Below, one piece after another: positions 48,122 to 57,092 of a stretch of 64,000 nucleotides of DNA (positions within the stretch are counted from its first letter, which is position 1; the number at the start of each line of letters is the position of its first letter). Both the position numbers and the translations under genes were made by a program. The notes beneath the pieces are model-generated. The model ran no database searches, was not told where the DNA came from, and was given only the letters and a program-made list of their open reading frames with translations. The DNA comes from Fontibacillus phaseoli. Lineage in GTDB: Bacteria; Bacillota; Bacilli; Paenibacillales; Paenibacillaceae. The DNA lies in the NCBI RefSeq assembly GCF_003337355.1, contig NZ_QPJW01000003.1, positions 173,577 through 237,576 of the forward strand, in the 5' to 3' direction.

Positions 48122-49804
48122 TTACTGACCATTAAGCATCGCTTTGTTCTCGCTCCACTTGGTGGCAAAGTGCTCCAGCGTCTTCTCGAATCCGGCAGCC
48201 ATCGTATCTGCATCGGCCTTATCGAGCAAAGCGAGCGTCTCCTCGTCGTTCTTCGTATACAGTGTTTGCGCTCTCACTTGATCCCAGATGTCTTTGGCGC
48301 GCTGGAACGCAATGCCGGCCTCGCTGTCAGGACTTGGCGGCATATTGACGAATTCCGTAGCGTCCCCTTGCGTTTTCCAGGTGATTTGATACTGCCAGTA
48401 AGTCGCCCAGTTCCGCTCATTTTCGGCCAGGGTCGTTTCGTACTTGCCTTTCGTGTCGTCCGCGAAAACGGTGTTGCCGACCCACATTACCGGATCCATG
48501 AACTTCTGGTACTCTGCTAGCTTATCTTTTTGGGTACCGTACTTCTCGGTAAACTTAGGCGTATATCCGTCCGCTTCATATCCTTGCCAGTACTCGCCTT
48601 CTACGCCCCAGAATTGGAGCGTTGTTCCTTGCGGACCGGTCCACCAATCGAGAAACGCGAAGACCGCTTCCGGATCTTTGGCGCTCGTAGTGATGACGGC
48701 TGCGTTCCAACCCAATTTGTTGTAGGTTCCCGGATAAATTTTGTTCTTATCCAATCCTTCTTTGTGAATTGGCCAGACCATGAAGTATCCCAAATTCGGA
48801 TCGTTCGGGTCTTTCTTTCTCAATTCGGTATCCGCCGCCATCGCATAAACAGTCGGGTTTGCCGTAGCGTATACCGCTACCCGGCCATTCAGCAGCTTCT
48901 CGTCGACCTGGTCGCGGGTTTGCGTAAACGCATCCTGCGTCATCAAGCCTTCGCGGAACAATTTTGCGGCAAATACAACGGACTCGCGGAAAGGTTCATC
49001 CTTATAGATCGATTTCATCTTGTCGCCTTCCGGGACGGCAAAGAATCTCGTAAAGCCCAAGTTATTCTCTTTAAAGGCAGAATAGATTTGGTCCAGTCCA
49101 TGCCCTTCCGCAGCAAGGTCGGTTTCAAACGGGATCATGTTCGGATACTTTTCTTTGACCTGTTTCAAATAGGCGTATAAATCGTCCGTCGTTTCGAGCT
49201 TTGGCGAACCAAGCGTCGTATAGATCTCCTTGTTTATAACCCAGCCAGCGTTCCCGTTCGGACGGTTGGTATACCAGTTCGGGAATTGATACAGCTTGCC
49301 GTCCGGCGAACGAAGCATGTTCAATGCTTTCGGATCGAGCCATTTTTTCAAGTTCGGATATTTATCGATATAATCGTCCAGCGGCACGAGCAAGCCCGCT
49401 TCCCGGAGCCGTTCGACATCGGTGCCCCGTTCGCCCCAAACAATGTCAGGCAATTCGCCGGAAGCGATCATCGTATTCAGCTTTTGCGCAGCGTTTCCGC
49501 CGTTCGGCACTTCTGTTACGGTGACTTTCATGTTGTCCTGCACCCATTTCGTGGTGGCGTCATCGCCCCACTTAGGCATCGTGTACCAGTCGTAATTGCC
49601 GAACAGAGAAATATTAAGCGGTTCCTTTCCAAGCTCGTAGAGCTTCGGCCCTTCGGAGGTAGTCTCTGTGTCTGTTGGCTCCGCATTGTTGCCGGACTGG
49701 TTGGCCGGCTTGGCGTTGTTATTTTTACCGGAGCATCCTGCAATCAGTGCAATAATCGTGAGTACCGATAAAACAGTAACCAGCCATTTTCTCCTCTTCA
49801 TCAT
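48122..49804 (-). CDS. LplA-type extracellular solute-binding lipoprotein
   Basis: A 560-residue lipoprotein with signal peptide and lipobox LIAGC. A Asn/Ser/Thr/Glu linker follows, then the family 1 binding fold: MIASGELPDIVWGERGTDVE, LLVPLDDYIDKYPNLKKWLD and PEAVFAFLDWWTGPQGTTL, a combination typical of LplA/YtcQ-like proteins that bind oligosaccharides. GGGGAAAAGCAGC lies before tandem ATGs. It works with the two permeases upstream. The ligand is unknown. Confidence 0.88.
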   Translation of the reverse strand: MMKRRKWLVTVLSVLTIIALIAGCSGKNNNAKPANQSGNNAEPTDTETTSEGPKLYELGKEPLNISLFGNYDWYTMPKWGDDATTKWVQDNMKVTVTEVPNGGNAAQKLNTMIASGELPDIVWGERGTDVERLREAGLLVPLDDYIDKYPNLKKWLDPKALNMLRSPDGKLYQFPNWYTNRPNGNAGWVINKEIYTTLGSPKLETTDDLYAYLKQVKEKYPNMIPFETDLAAEGHGLDQIYSAFKENNLGFTRFFAVPEGDKMKSIYKDEPFRESVVFAAKLFREGLMTQDAFTQTRDQVDEKLLNGRVAVYATANPTVYAMAADTELRKKDPNDPNLGYFMVWPIHKEGLDKNKIYPGTYNKLGWNAAVITTSAKDPEAVFAFLDWWTGPQGTTLQFWGVEGEYWQGYEADGYTPKFTEKYGTQKDKLAEYQKFMDPVMWVGNTVFADDTKGKYETTLAENERNWATYWQYQITWKTQGDATEFVNMPPSPDSEAGIAFQRAKDIWDQVRAQTLYTKNDEETLALLDKADADTMAAGFEKTLEHFATKWSENKAMLNGQ

Positions 49805-49899
49805 AGCGCTGCTTTTCCCCTTTCAGAATACAAATGATATGATCTATGGCTAAAGCTTGTGCTCTAAACCCGCTTGAAATGTCGGTTGTCCACTTAAGC

Positions 49900-50793
49900 C
49901 TACTCCTTCAGTGAACCGACCAGTACGCCTTTGACAAAATATTTTTGCACAAAAGGGTACACGCAAATAATCGGAAGCGTTGCAACGATCATCGTCGCCA
50001 TCGAAAGCGATTTACTTGTGATGGTTTTGGCCCGTTGCAGGTGCGCCAGCGACGAAGCATCCAGGGAACCGGCCTGTTCGGAAACAATATTGGATAACAG
50101 AATCTGCCGCAGAATGGTCTGAATAGGGTACTTATTCTGATCGGAAATATAAATCCCGGCAAGGAACCATTCATTCCAGTGCGACACTGCGGTAAACAGA
50201 GCCAGGGTGGCAATAACCGGACCCGACAAGGGGAGAACAATTCTGAATAAAGTGCCCCAGTTGCCGCATCCGTCGATTTTGGCCGATTCCTCCAAGCCGG
50301 AAGGCAGCCCCTGGAAGAAGGTTCTGAAGATAATCATGTTCCAGACGCCGATTAATGAAGGAATAATGAAAACCCAAAACGAGTTCATCAGACCGATGTT
50401 ACGAATCAGCATGAAGGTAGGGATCAGCCCGCCGCCAAAATACATTGTGATGATACACATGACCATATAATATTTGCGGCCCATTAGCTCCTTTTTGGAC
50501 ATGCCGTAAGAAAAGATCGCCGTGCACAGGATGGCGGATGCCGTACCAATAACGGTCCGGAGAACCGAGATGAGAAATCCGCTCATGAGACGGTCATCTT
50601 TGAATACGATTTTATAGTTTTCCAAGGTGAACACTCTCGGCCAGAGCGTAACTCCACCTTTGGAAGTATCTAGCCCCTGGTTAAATGAAACCGTTAGGGC
50701 GTTCAAAAAAGGATAAAGCGTCGAAACCGCAAGCAGAATAAGAAAAGTATAGATGAAGACCATCATAATGCGATCACCCAAGGTGTCCTTCAT
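49900..50793 (-). CDS. LplC/YtcP-type ABC transporter permease
   Basis: A 297-residue carbohydrate permease with six helices. The start segment MKDTLGDRIMMVFIYTFLIL and the EAA region LPSGLEESAKIDGCGNWGTL near residue 183 match LplC/YtcP. It ends with FPFVQKY-type FVKGVLVGSLKE seen in this family. The frame begins earlier at TTG, but AGGAGG lies nine bases before the ATG at 50793. Confidence 0.88.
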   Translation of the reverse strand: MKDTLGDRIMMVFIYTFLILLAVSTLYPFLNALTVSFNQGLDTSKGGVTLWPRVFTLENYKIVFKDDRLMSGFLISVLRTVIGTASAILCTAIFSYGMSKKELMGRKYYMVMCIITMYFGGGLIPTFMLIRNIGLMNSFWVFIIPSLIGVWNMIIFRTFFQGLPSGLEESAKIDGCGNWGTLFRIVLPLSGPVIATLALFTAVSHWNEWFLAGIYISDQNKYPIQTILRQILLSNIVSEQAGSLDASSLAHLQRAKTITSKSLSMATMIVATLPIICVYPFVQKYFVKGVLVGSLKE

Positions 50794-50823
50794 ATCAAGC
50801 AACCTCCTCTGAATATATCCCGA

Positions 50824-51780
50824 TTACCACAAACTGTTGCCCGACCGCCGTGCTATGAAATTCGCTATGGTGAGCAAGCCGACGCTAACTACGGCTTTGA
50901 ATACTCCGACAGCAGTTGCATAGGAGTATCGGTAATTATCGATCCCGACCCGTACAACATACGTATCCAACACATCGGATACATCCCGGATCGCCGGATT
51001 GGCGGCGAGAATCAGGATATCCTCAAAGCCTGCGCTGAGCAGGTTGCCGATCGCCAGAATCATGAATATGACAACGACAGGCATAATAGATGGAAGCGTT
51101 ATCAAGTAGATCTGCTTAAACCGGCTAGCTCCGTCAATCGAAGCGGCTTCGTAGGTATTCGGATCTACCCCGGCAATGGCCGCAAGATATACGATCGAAC
51201 CGAAGCCGATCTCTTTCCAGACGTTGGTCGTAACGAGAATTCCCCAAAAATACTCGGGAAGCGACAGAAAGTTAATCGGCTGGCCGATAAAATTCAATTT
51301 CTGAAGCAACATATTAATGCTTCCGTTATCGACAGCCAGCATAGCGCTGACCAGACCGCCCAGAATAACCCAGGACATAAAATGCGGCAGGTAAGTGATC
51401 GTTTGGACCACCCGTTTGAACGCCATTCTTCGGACTTCATTCAGCATTAAGGCCAAAAGGATCGGCGCCGGAAATCCGATGAAAAACTTCAACAAGCTGA
51501 TGACGATCGTGTTCCTCATCACCATTCCGAATTCCGGGGAATGAAAAAAGTAGCTGAAGTGCTTGAAACCTACCCACGGACTGCTAGAAAAACTTCTTCC
51601 GATTTTGTAATCCTGAAAAGCCATCAGGATTCCGTACATCGGTATGTAACTAAAGATAAAGATCAGGATGAGCGCCGGAATTACCATCAGTTGCAGATCG
51701 ATTTGTTTATAAAATCGCTGCACCCCGTTCGGTTTTTTCGGTGTCGACTCAACCGGTTTTGATACGGATAGTTGCGCCAT
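50824..51780 (-). CDS. LplB-type ABC transporter permease
   Basis: A 318-residue permease, first gene of the operon. It has the family opening LMVIPALILIFIFSYIPMYG and GILMAFQDYKIG, and the EAA loop DPNTYEAASIDGASRFKQIY near residue 210. It forms a channel with the LplC-like protein. No ATPase gene is present; MsmX-type sharing is usual in this group. GGGGGAGGAACAGAT precedes the ATG. The 190-bp gap to the divergent permease gene holds the promoters. Confidence 0.89.
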   Translation of the reverse strand: MAQLSVSKPVESTPKKPNGVQRFYKQIDLQLMVIPALILIFIFSYIPMYGILMAFQDYKIGRSFSSSPWVGFKHFSYFFHSPEFGMVMRNTIVISLLKFFIGFPAPILLALMLNEVRRMAFKRVVQTITYLPHFMSWVILGGLVSAMLAVDNGSINMLLQKLNFIGQPINFLSLPEYFWGILVTTNVWKEIGFGSIVYLAAIAGVDPNTYEAASIDGASRFKQIYLITLPSIMPVVVIFMILAIGNLLSAGFEDILILAANPAIRDVSDVLDTYVVRVGIDNYRYSYATAVGVFKAVVSVGLLTIANFIARRSGNSLW

Positions 51781-51970
51781 ATCTGTTCCTCCCCCAACTG
51801 CATTCTCCGTCTACCTTTATTCTAAGTAAACGAGGGCAGGGTTACTATCTGCCCAATCAACGAAAAATGATAATAATCAACAAGGGTTATATATCATTAC
51901 ATGGAAGCTGTTTTTGTTGTAAGATAGTTCAGTGCAAATCTACTACACAGTTGTTCAGGAGGCTATACTT

Positions 51971-53320
51971 TTGAAATCCAATCCTACTCCCTTGCAAAAA
52001 AAATTACTCCCGAGGCACATCAGCTTTATGGCGATGGGCGGGGTTATCGGAACCGGTATCTTTAAGGGGAGTGCCGAAACGGTCAGCCTGGCCGGACCCG
52101 GCGTCATCTTCTCGTATGCCCTGGCCGGATTACTGCTCCTGGTCGTCATGGGGGCTATCGCCGAAATGGCCACCGTGTACCCCGGACTCAATATGAAAGA
52201 TTTCATCCGCAAAGCGTTCGGTAATCGCATATCGTTCATCATCGGCTGGTTGTATTGTTTCATGTGGCTCGCCGTTTGCGTGATCGAAGTGATCGCGGCG
52301 GGCAGCTTCCTGCAATTTTGGCTTCCGGATGTTCCGCTATGGGTGCTAAGCTTGGCGAGCGCCGGATTCATCCTTGCCGTCAATATGATGAGCGTAGGCG
52401 GTTACGGCGAATTCGAATTTTGGCTCGCCGGCATCAAAATCGCCATGATCATTGTGTTTATCGTCTTGGGTGTCTGCATGCTGTTCGGGTTCATCCCGGG
52501 TGCGAGTGCGCCGTGGCGTCATAACTTCACCGCTTACGGCGGGTTTTTCCCCAACGGCTGGACTGCGATCTTTTCCGCGCTGCTTGTCGTCATGTTCTCC
52601 TATGGCGGCTCCGAGTTGATCGGACTAACACTGTCGGAAGCGCAGGAAGCGGAGAAGGTGCTTCCTAAAGTCGTGAAAAGCTTTATTCTGCGAGTCGTCC
52701 TGTTCTACACCTTGCCGATCCTGATTATTTGCGGGTTGATTCCATGGAATACCTTAAGCGAGCATACCAGCCCGTTTGTACAGGTACTTACTTCAGCGGG
52801 GTTGCAAGGCTCAGCGCATCTGATGAATTTCATCTTGATCACGGCGGTATTGTCTGCAGCCAACTCAGGAATTTACGGGGCAACGCGTATGCTGCACTCG
52901 ATGGCGGTCGACGGTGAAGCTCCGGCCGGGTTAGCCCGTCTCTCCGCCAAAGGCGTACCGATAAACAGTTTGAAACTGAGCGCAGTTGTACTGATCCTGG
53001 GTTCCATGATCGCCTACTTTGCGCAAGATAATGTATTTCGCCTGTTGATGGCCGTACCGGGATTTGTCGTTCTGCTCGTATGGATCAGTATCCTGCTCGC
53101 AGAGTGGAAACTCCGCAAGACTTATCACGTCAAGCCCGGGTTTATCGTCTGGGGATACCCCTATATCACGTTTATTTCCGTGATTTGCCTGTCCGTCATT
53201 GCCCTGCTCTTTCTGTTCGATGCCCAAAACCGAATCAGCATCGGCGTCTGTCTGGCCGTGATGTGCGTACTGACGGTCTGTTCTTTCTTCCGCTTCAAAC
53301 GGGAGTCACTCCGCCGCTGA
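51971..53320 (+). CDS. Amino-acid permease (APC superfamily, AAT type)
   Basis: A 449-residue permease with twelve helices. Signature segments: RHISFMAMGGVIGTGIFKGS (helix 1, the unwound GVIGTGIF substrate site), GAIAEMATVYPGLNMKDFIR, MFSYGGSELIGLTLSEAQEA (helix 6) and SAANSGIYGATRMLHSMA (helix 8). This is the family of GabP/LysP/ProY-like transporters. The frame is open upstream, but the TTG at 51971 lies eight bases after AGGAGG and gives a normal N terminus. The substrate is unknown. It is divergent from the LplB gene and not obviously linked. Confidence 0.88.
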   Translation: MKSNPTPLQKKLLPRHISFMAMGGVIGTGIFKGSAETVSLAGPGVIFSYALAGLLLLVVMGAIAEMATVYPGLNMKDFIRKAFGNRISFIIGWLYCFMWLAVCVIEVIAAGSFLQFWLPDVPLWVLSLASAGFILAVNMMSVGGYGEFEFWLAGIKIAMIIVFIVLGVCMLFGFIPGASAPWRHNFTAYGGFFPNGWTAIFSALLVVMFSYGGSELIGLTLSEAQEAEKVLPKVVKSFILRVVLFYTLPILIICGLIPWNTLSEHTSPFVQVLTSAGLQGSAHLMNFILITAVLSAANSGIYGATRMLHSMAVDGEAPAGLARLSAKGVPINSLKLSAVVLILGSMIAYFAQDNVFRLLMAVPGFVVLLVWISILLAEWKLRKTYHVKPGFIVWGYPYITFISVICLSVIALLFLFDAQNRISIGVCLAVMCVLTVCSFFRFKRESLRR

Positions 53321-53426
53321 TTACCCGGTATTCTCCTGTTCTCTCCTGCCTCTATGCGTGTTACAATGAAGGTTGTTAATGCACGCAATTATGAGCACTT
53401 TATATAGAGATAAGCTGGGGGAGACT

Positions 53427-55697
53427 ATGGAACTGGAATTCCAGACAGAATACGTTGCCGTCAAACAACCGAAAATTCCGCTTCGTTCTAAGCTGCGCAA
53501 ACGCATCCGGCGAACGTATAGGTACGATACCGCCTTTTGGCGGATCGCCATGGCCGGTCCCTGGGGGGCCGGCATCTTCGCGTTTACCCTCGCCGCGCTG
53601 GGAATGCCGACCGGCCTGGGGGCTGCCTTCGATATCATGACGTTTGCCTTTGCCGGCACCATCGCTTTATTTCTGGGAGCGCACCTTGTCGCGCTGCTTC
53701 TGTCTTTGACCGGACTTCCGGTTCCCCGCCTTTATCTCGGTTCCGTCCTGTTCGATTTGGCTGCCATCTTTCTTATTTTCTTTCAGGAGGATGAAGCTTT
53801 CGCCATCTCGGCCATCGTCTCGACCGTCGTTACTATGGCCGGAATACTGATCGGCCTTTTACTCGGGTTATTAGCTTCAAGGAAAATCCCCTTACGATTC
53901 AAAGCCTGTCTGGCCGGCGTATTGGTTCTGGTCTGTTTGTCCGCGGCAGTTTGGCCGGATAAGGCCGAGCCCGCCATTTCAGCAGACCTAATGGACTTTC
54001 CGGCAATTTCAGCTTCTAATCCTGCCGAGCCTGGGTCTTACGGAGTAAAATCATTTTATTACGGCAGCGGCCGGGATTTCTGGCAGTCGGAATACGGGCA
54101 GGAAACCGACCTGATCTCGGATACCGTGGATGCTTCCGCCTACATTAAAAAATGGTCCCGATTCAGAACCTTTTATTGGGGATTTAATGAACAGGCCCTT
54201 CCCTTAAACGGCAGGGTATGGATGCCGGAAAGAGAGGGGCAATTTCCGCTGGTGCTCATCGTTCACGGTAACCATCTCATGGAGGATTACTCGGATGACG
54301 GTTACGCATACCTGGGGAAATTGCTCGCCAGCCGCGGTTTCATCGCGGTTTCCGTGGACGAAAATTTTCTGAATTACTCCGTCTGGACCGGAATCCCGGA
54401 CAATGACATGAAGGTCCGGGCCTGGATGCTGCTGAAGCATTTGCAGCAAATCGGCAGCTTTGCCGAGAATCCGGACACCCCGTTCTACGATGCGGTCGAT
54501 TTCGGGCAAATCGGCCTGATCGGCCATTCCCGCGGCGGTCAGGCCGTATCGATGGCTTTCGACTACAAGCGGTGGTTTGCTGCCGACTCTACGCTCAAGA
54601 ATATGGATAACTATCAAATCCGCGCTATCGCGGCTATAGCGCCGACCGACAAAAAGGTCGACGACAGCTACGCCAAGCTGCAAGACGTCAGCTATTTGAC
54701 GTTGCAAGGTGCGCGCGACGGCGATGTCAACGATTTTGACGGGGAGCGCCAATACGCCCGGACGTCGTTTTCGGCCGGAGATCCCTCCTTTAAAGCGTCC
54801 CTGTACATCGCCGATGCCAATCACAGCCAGTTTAATACCGGCTGGGGCGGCCGGGACGTCAGCTACCCGAAGGGGATTCTGCTGAGCAGAAAGGGATTGT
54901 TGCCGGCCGCCGAGCAGCGCAGCATCGCCAAAGTTTACATCTCTGCGTTTCTCGAGTCCACGCTCCATCGGCAGGAACAATACCTTCCGCTATTTCGCGA
55001 CTATCGGTCGGGACTGTCCTGGTTGCCGGAGACCGCCTACTTTAACCGGTTTGAGAGCGGAAAGATGACTTCTTGGGCCAAATTCGACGAAGACATGAAA
55101 CGGATGACCCTGCCGGGCGGAGGCGTCGCCGAGGGACAGGATCTCGTGTGGAAGGAAGAAGAAGCCAAAAACCGCCGCAAGTCGGGGAAAGGCACGCGCG
55201 GCGCCGTGCTAGAAAGAAACGGTGATGTCGATGACATTTCCACCTACAGCTTAAATTGGAAGAAAGCTGCGCCGTCGCCGGAGCCAGGTCCTGCACTCCT
55301 ATCCTTCTCCCTGTCGGATCGGAGTTATGAGATGAAGACAGACGGCAAAGAGGCGGATGGGGAGCAGGTTGAGGCTGCAGCGGTGCAAGAGCTTGATATT
55401 GAAGTGGAACTGGAGAGCCTGGACGGAATTACCGTACGGCTTCCCCTGTCGGATTTCATGCCGATCTTTCCGCTGCCCGAAACCAGCTACACGCTTCACC
55501 CCTGGTTGGATCTTCATTTGTCGGACGGCAAATACAAGAACCCGACGGAAGCGGTCTTTCAAACCTACCAGCTTCCGCTTTCGGCCTTCACCGAAGAAGA
55601 TGCCCGGTTTCATCCGGCTTCCGGCATCCGGAAGCTGACGTTCCGTCTTACCGGCGGATCCGGTCGGGTGATGTTGGACGATATCGGGGTATATTAA
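53427..55697 (+). CDS. Membrane-anchored alpha/beta hydrolase
   Basis: A 756-residue protein. Residues about 40-180 contain four or five hydrophobic helices (FWRIAMAGPWGAGIFAFTLA to AGVLVLVCLSAAVWP). The large extracytoplasmic part has an alpha/beta-hydrolase core: LVLIVHGNHLMEDY (oxyanion region), LLASRGFIAVSVDENFLNY, the elbow LIGHSRGGQAV (Ser near residue 376) and a likely His in DANHSQFN. About 230 C-terminal residues look like a beta-sandwich (GGSGRVMLDDIGVY). GGGGGAG precedes the ATG. Related proteins are called dienelactone-hydrolase-like or PET-hydrolase-like; a surface esterase or lipase is likely. Confidence 0.75.
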   Translation: MELEFQTEYVAVKQPKIPLRSKLRKRIRRTYRYDTAFWRIAMAGPWGAGIFAFTLAALGMPTGLGAAFDIMTFAFAGTIALFLGAHLVALLLSLTGLPVPRLYLGSVLFDLAAIFLIFFQEDEAFAISAIVSTVVTMAGILIGLLLGLLASRKIPLRFKACLAGVLVLVCLSAAVWPDKAEPAISADLMDFPAISASNPAEPGSYGVKSFYYGSGRDFWQSEYGQETDLISDTVDASAYIKKWSRFRTFYWGFNEQALPLNGRVWMPEREGQFPLVLIVHGNHLMEDYSDDGYAYLGKLLASRGFIAVSVDENFLNYSVWTGIPDNDMKVRAWMLLKHLQQIGSFAENPDTPFYDAVDFGQIGLIGHSRGGQAVSMAFDYKRWFAADSTLKNMDNYQIRAIAAIAPTDKKVDDSYAKLQDVSYLTLQGARDGDVNDFDGERQYARTSFSAGDPSFKASLYIADANHSQFNTGWGGRDVSYPKGILLSRKGLLPAAEQRSIAKVYISAFLESTLHRQEQYLPLFRDYRSGLSWLPETAYFNRFESGKMTSWAKFDEDMKRMTLPGGGVAEGQDLVWKEEEAKNRRKSGKGTRGAVLERNGDVDDISTYSLNWKKAAPSPEPGPALLSFSLSDRSYEMKTDGKEADGEQVEAAAVQELDIEVELESLDGITVRLPLSDFMPIFPLPETSYTLHPWLDLHLSDGKYKNPTEAVFQTYQLPLSAFTEEDARFHPASGIRKLTFRLTGGSGRVMLDDIGVY

Positions 55698-55753
55698 AAA
55701 AATATCATCGGACCGAACGGCAGACGGTATGCCGGCACTCTATGCGGATAGCC

Positions 55754-55815
55754 TAAGCGGACGCTCGCAGCACACTAACGGACGCAGGAGCCGTGGTGCT
55801 CTTTTGCTATTCAGT
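55754..55815. repeat. Intergenic repeat family 2, first copies (CGGACGCAGGAGCCG type)
   Basis: TAACGGACGCAGGAGCCG at 55776-55793, with a weaker relative TAAGCGGACGCTCGCAG at 55754-55770. A further copy, AAACGGACACAGAAGCCGTT, begins at 56059, and GGTGTCCGTTAAAC near 56130 is an inverted fragment. No ORF. Confidence 0.45.
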
Positions 55816-55832
55816 AATTTCAAGCCATAAAC

Positions 55833-56019
55833 TAACTGGAAAACCTACAGTCAATTTCGCGGAAATCGCCTCTTCGGGACAATTAAATGGAAAACTTACA
55901 GCTATTTCGGTAGGTTTGAGCCATTTTAGTGGAAAAGCGTAAAATTAGCTGGAGGTTTTCCATCTAATTCACTCTGACAAACCATCTGGGCTCAATTAAC
56001 TGGTGGAATCCAGTTATTT
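55833..56019. repeat. Cluster of palindromic intergenic repeats, family 1 (four to five units)
   Basis: Units resembling TTAACTGGAAAACCTACAGT: 55833-55857, 55883-55907, 55925-55940 (partial), 55945-55969 (inverted orientation) and 55994-56019. They share the ends TTAACTG and CAGTTATTT with the cluster after trpS. No ORF and no promoter is visible. The entire gap 55698-56156 is made of such repeats. Confidence 0.6.
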
Positions 56020-56058
56020 AGGCAAAAACAAGGGGAAGAACCCGCGCTTTTGATTCTC

Positions 56059-56145
56059 AAACGGACACAGAAGCCGTTATTGGCTCCGATTAAAGGCTCA
56101 ATTAAATTTTCGCTCCTTTAAATCCCCTGGTGTCCGTTAAACATT
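56059..56145. repeat. Intergenic repeat family 2, second copy and inverted fragment
   Basis: AAACGGACACAGAAGCCGTT (56059-56078) followed by ATTGGCTCCGATTAAAGG, and an inverted short match TGTCCGTTAAAC near 56131. It matches the copy at 55776. Confidence 0.45.
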
Positions 56146-56156
56146 TAAAGAGTAGA

Positions 56157-56196
56157 AAAAAAGCGAGGTTCCTTAGCGGAATCTCGCTTTTCTTCT
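56157..56196 (-). terminator. Terminator after the GbsR-like gene
   Basis: On the minus strand AAAAGCGAGATTCCG pairs with GGAACCTCGCTTTTTTT; the hairpin overlaps the last codon by two bases. Confidence 0.82.
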
Positions 56197-56749
56197 ACTC
56201 TTTCGGTACCAGGTTGTATATTTCGCCGCTTTCCATAACATCGATCAGCCGGTCCAACCATTCATAATACTTGACGGCTTCGCCCATCTTGCGCCGGTCT
56301 TCCTCAAGGATAGCCCGGAACGATTCCTCCAAGCCCTCCTCCCTCGACAGGGACTTGTTCAGCTCCTCCATCGCCCGGCGAAGAATCAAAATGTTGGTTT
56401 CCACCGCTTTCCTCCATTTGATCGCGAAGAAATCGGTAAACGTCTGATACCAGTCATACTCCACCTCGTACAAATCTTTACGCGATCCTTTTTCCCATAC
56501 TTTATTCACCATTTTCAAGTCAAGCAGTGTACGGACCCCCGTGCTCATGCTCGTCTTGCTCATTTTCATTTCCAGTCCCATTTCATCCAAAGTCATCGGC
56601 TTATCTGCAAAAAAAAGCAGCCCGTACAAATGGCCCGTCGACAATGAAATTCCATATAAGTCCATGTTCCTGCCAATCGCTTCTATAACACGCTTACGCA
56701 CTTTTAATAACTCGGCATGTTGTTCGTCTGAAAGCTGGTCCAAACTCAT
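56195..56749 (-). CDS. gbsR: GbsR-family repressor of glycine betaine/choline genes
   Basis: A 184-residue MarR-like winged-helix protein of the GbsR family: IGRNMDLYGISLSTGHLYGL, LFFADKPMTLDEMGLEMKMS and KTSMSTGVRTLLDLKMVNKV (recognition helix), then KGSRKDLYEVEYDWYQTFTD, which belongs to the family's wing and linker. GbsR and OpcR in B. subtilis respond to choline and repress opu transport genes. Here the gene is divergent from opuAA-AB-AC, with overlapping inverted repeats in between, so control of OpuA is likely. AGGAGGACATATGC precedes the ATG. Confidence 0.85.
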   Translation of the reverse strand: MSLDQLSDEQHAELLKVRKRVIEAIGRNMDLYGISLSTGHLYGLLFFADKPMTLDEMGLEMKMSKTSMSTGVRTLLDLKMVNKVWEKGSRKDLYEVEYDWYQTFTDFFAIKWRKAVETNILILRRAMEELNKSLSREEGLEESFRAILEEDRRKMGEAVKYYEWLDRLIDVMESGEIYNLVPKE

Positions 56750-56929
56750 GCATATGTCCTCCTATTCATTGCGCACTACGTTAATCTGGACTGAATTCAT
56801 TTATTTCCGCCGCATTTTTTTCGCAGGCGGAGAGATGCTTATTCTATATTAAGAAAAGGATGTCCAAAAGTAAAGAAGTGAACCGGGTAGCATTTTGGAG
56901 AATCCGGCAGTTATCGGGAGAATCTTTAT

Positions 56930-56960
56930 GTACAGTTTTTTCTGTACGTTCTTTACGTAC
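56930..56960. promoter_or_regulatory. Overlapping inverted repeats between gbsR and opuAA
   Basis: GTACAGTTTTTTCTGTAC (56930-56947, perfect 6-bp arms) overlaps GTACGTTCTTTACGTAC (56944-56960, perfect 6-bp arms, shared GTAC). They form a three-half-site array 130 bp before opuAA and are a likely GbsR operator. A weak promoter (TTGGCG, 17 bp, AATATA) lies near 57010-57040. Confidence 0.55.
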
Positions 56961-57092
56961 GGATTTAACGTTTGATCGATCACTTGCTCTTTTGCTACAC
57001 TTGGAGCATGGTTTGGCGCGGACGGCACAAAATAAAATATACCGTGTCCATATAGAGTAATGAAAGTTACCGAATTCAAAAGGGGTGAATGT

